Shown: positions 6,350 through 7,683 of the stretch, in pieces | Layout of the letters: each line of letters starts with the position of its first letter | Position numbering within the stretch: the first letter of the stretch is position 1 | NCBI GenBank assembly: GCA_934215995.1 | Contig: CAKQBC010000104.1 | Span: forward strand, 1-7,683 | Source: an uncultured Bacillus sp. | GTDB lineage: Bacteria > Bacillota > Bacilli > Bacillales > DSM-1321 | DNA: 7,683 bases | Direction of reading: 5' to 3' | The notes under the pieces: generated by a model | What the model was told of the DNA's origin: nothing | Databases searched by the model: none | Seen by the model: only the letters and a program-made list of their open reading frames with translations | Translations under genes and position numbers: made by a program

Positions 6350-7405
6350 ATGGAAAAACGAGATTATTATTTTGATAACGCCAAGTTCATCCTGATCTTT
6401 TTGGTTGTTTTCGGACATTTACTAAGGACTTTCATATTCGAACACGAGTTGATTTATGCAATATATAAAACAATTTACACGTTCCATATGCCTGCATTTG
6501 TGCTGATATCCGGATTTTTCGCCCGGGGGTTCTATAAGAAGGGATACATCATGAAGCTCACGAAGAAGCTCATCCTCCCTTATCTGATATTCCAGGGCGT
6601 ATACTCTGTCTTTTACTTCTATTTGAATGCCAAAGAAACGCTTACCTTTGACCTGTTGGATCCGCACTGGTCACTTTGGTTTTTGATCAGCTTATTTTGC
6701 TGGAACATCATGCTGCTTTTCTACGCAAAGCTGAAGCCTTTATTCGGATTGGCTCTTGCGATTGCCATCGGGCTGTTTGTCGGATTCTTCGATGATATTT
6801 CCAACTACTTAAGCTTGTCCCGCACCTTTGTGTTCTTTCCGATGTTCCTTGCCGGGTACTATTTAAAGAAACCGCAATTGGAAAAACTGTTGACCATTCG
6901 GTTCAAGGTATCTTCCCTGGCCATCTTTATGATCATATTCGCCGGGTTTTACCTGTATCCTGAATTTGATTATAAATGGCTGCTTGGTTCCAAACCTTAT
7001 TCGGAGCTCTTATCATCCGCGCTGGCAGGAATGGGCGTCAGGCTCGCTTTCTATGTACTGAGTTTCGTTACGATCACTGCTTTCCTGGCATTGGTTCCAG
7101 TCGGCAGCTACTTCTTCACAACGCTCGGGAAAAGGACGTTGTATGTATATTTGCTTCATGGCTTCTTCGTCCAGTTATTCAGAGAAAGCGGCATAGCCGG
7201 CTATTTCACGGAATTTGAAAACTATTTCTTATTGATCGGGATTTCGCTGCTGTTGACATTCGCATTATCCAGCCAGTTTATCGCATCGTTGACCCAGCCC
7301 GTCATTGAACTGAACACGACCAGATTCAAAATACTGATGGCAAAGGTCAAAGCAACCTTCCAGCATGTGGCTACTTACAAGCTTCAATCCTTCGATAAGT
7401 ATTAA
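6350..7405 (+). CDS. Membrane acyltransferase, acyltransferase-3 family (COG3594-like)
   Basis: This 351-residue polytopic membrane protein probably O-acylates (most often O-acetylates) a surface polysaccharide or other envelope glycan. It opens with RDYYFDNAKFILIFLVVFGH (4-23), the family's N-terminal signature, in which D9 and H23 correspond to conserved positions. FHMPAFVLISGFF (45-57), WSLWFL (107-112) and YLLHG with H270 are further landmarks. About ten hydrophobic segments span roughly residues 13-340, and the last ~25 residues are a basic hydrophilic tail. The length suits this family (about 330-370). GGAGGA at 6340-6345 is 4 bases before the ATG, tight but usable. It looks monocistronic: a long AT-rich spacer precedes it and a terminator follows. 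Acceptor, acyl donor and pathway cannot be told from the sequence, and no glycan-synthesis genes lie beside it. Confidence 0.87.
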   Translation: MEKRDYYFDNAKFILIFLVVFGHLLRTFIFEHELIYAIYKTIYTFHMPAFVLISGFFARGFYKKGYIMKLTKKLILPYLIFQGVYSVFYFYLNAKETLTFDLLDPHWSLWFLISLFCWNIMLLFYAKLKPLFGLALAIAIGLFVGFFDDISNYLSLSRTFVFFPMFLAGYYLKKPQLEKLLTIRFKVSSLAIFMIIFAGFYLYPEFDYKWLLGSKPYSELLSSALAGMGVRLAFYVLSFVTITAFLALVPVGSYFFTTLGKRTLYVYLLHGFFVQLFRESGIAGYFTEFENYFLLIGISLLLTFALSSQFIASLTQPVIELNTTRFKILMAKVKATFQHVATYKLQSFDKY

Positions 7406-7432
7406 TGCTAAAGCAAATGTTCACCGGCATGA

Positions 7433-7471
7433 AAAGGCCGTTCAGCGTATCCCAAACGCCGAACGGCCTTT
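7433..7471. terminator. Rho-independent terminator, probably shared by convergent genes
   Basis: AAAGGCCGTTC (7433-7443) pairs perfectly with GAACGGCCTTT (7461-7471); after one A-C mismatch, GCG and CGC add three pairs around a nine-base loop. CTTTTCCC follows on the plus strand, continuing the T tract 28 bases after the acyltransferase stop. The minus-strand tail is shorter (TTTTCATG), so it may also end transcription of the gene at 7498-7683. Confidence 0.85.
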
Positions 7472-7497
7472 CTTTTCCCGCATCTGCCCTGCCTTGT

Positions 7498-7683
7498 TTA
7501 TTCCCGAAACCTTGAAGCAGCCGTCTTCGAACAGGCCAGTGCGGAATATACCCTGGCCATTTCATTGATGATGCTATAATCGTATACTTCCGTTTTGCCA
7601 AGCCCCTCGGTTGTATAACATCGCATCAGTTTATCCCTATAGTCAGCCGCAATATTCTTCTTATTTCTGAATTTCCTTTCATT
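7498..7683 (-). CDS. C-terminal fragment of an unrecognised protein (5' end outside window)
   Basis: A minus-strand frame is open from the window edge at 7683 to TAA at 7498-7500, giving 61 residues that start NERKFRNKKNIAADYRDKLM. It contains YTTEGLGKTEVYDYSIINEM and ends SKTAASRFRE. The composition is protein-like: amphipathic, Lys/Arg/Glu-rich, with balanced codons. It also stops 27 bases short of a terminator that would serve this strand. I do not recognise a family. A charged N-terminal stretch followed by a helix-like MARVYSALACSKTAASRF suggests a soluble helical C-terminus. An internal ATG exists but has no clear ribosome site, so the real start is probably beyond the window. Confidence 0.55.
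   Translation of the reverse strand, partial: NERKFRNKKNIAADYRDKLMRCYTTEGLGKTEVYDYSIINEMARVYSALACSKTAASRFRE

Noticed and set aside
7371..7601. Minus-strand 76-codon frame from ATG 7601
   Set aside because: It crosses the terminator hairpin into the acyltransferase gene. The alternative minus frame that stops at 7498 is more protein-like and ends before the terminator.
1..7683. CRISPR arrays, tRNA/rRNA genes, insertion sequences, toxin-antitoxin or defence modules
   Set aside because: No regularly spaced repeats, cloverleaf-like segments, transposase motifs or defence-type domains were seen on either strand.

Overview
The window looks like a chromosomal segment from a low- to mid-GC Firmicute of the Bacillaceae. 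The evidence is strong AAGGAGG-type ribosome binding sites, Bacillus-like codon and protein character, AT-rich spacers and U-tailed intrinsic terminators. It reads as ordinary core/accessory metabolism. I see no insertion sequence, phage gene, CRISPR array, tRNA or rRNA.

Layout. (1) Positions 1-2317, plus strand: the 3' part of an ABC importer operon of the SsuABC/TauABC/NrtABC type, encoding a substrate-binding protein (5' end outside the window), a permease and an ATPase, with gaps of 10 and 15 bases. It ends in a hairpin and then a strong 17-bp stem terminator (2395-2438) that can serve both strands. (2) Positions 2624-5934, minus strand, convergent with the transporter: a two-gene 2-oxoacid:ferredoxin (or flavodoxin) oxidoreductase operon. 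The upstream gene fuses the gamma subunit to a two-cluster ferredoxin (delta) domain. The downstream gene fuses the alpha (pyrimidine-binding) and beta (thiamine-diphosphate plus 4Fe-4S) subunits. The genes overlap at a GTGATG junction. Together they contain every part of a PFOR/POR enzyme: TPP site, CoA-side gamma domain and ligands for three 4Fe-4S clusters. (3) Positions 5935-6349: a very AT-rich divergent spacer with an inverted repeat, a 22-bp-phased direct repeat, further dyads and a possible nine-codon leader ORF. (4) Positions 6350-7405, plus strand: a polytopic membrane acyltransferase (acyltransferase-3 family, COG3594-like), followed by a terminator. (5) Positions 7498-7683, minus strand: the C-terminal 61 residues of an unrecognised protein whose start lies beyond the window.

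How the genes relate. The importer probably brings in a sulfonate or other small organic anion; substrate and partner enzymes cannot be fixed here. The oxidoreductase would convert a 2-oxoacid plus CoA to acyl-CoA, CO2 and reduced ferredoxin or flavodoxin, and the PorA/PorB-like motifs favour pyruvate or a close relative. The acyltransferase probably modifies a cell-surface glycan. These three units are independent transcription units, with no sign that they form one pathway. I did not find a convincing undescribed system. The points most worth a second look are the split and fusion arrangement of the oxidoreductase, the repeats in the divergent spacer, and the small or partial genes near the edges.
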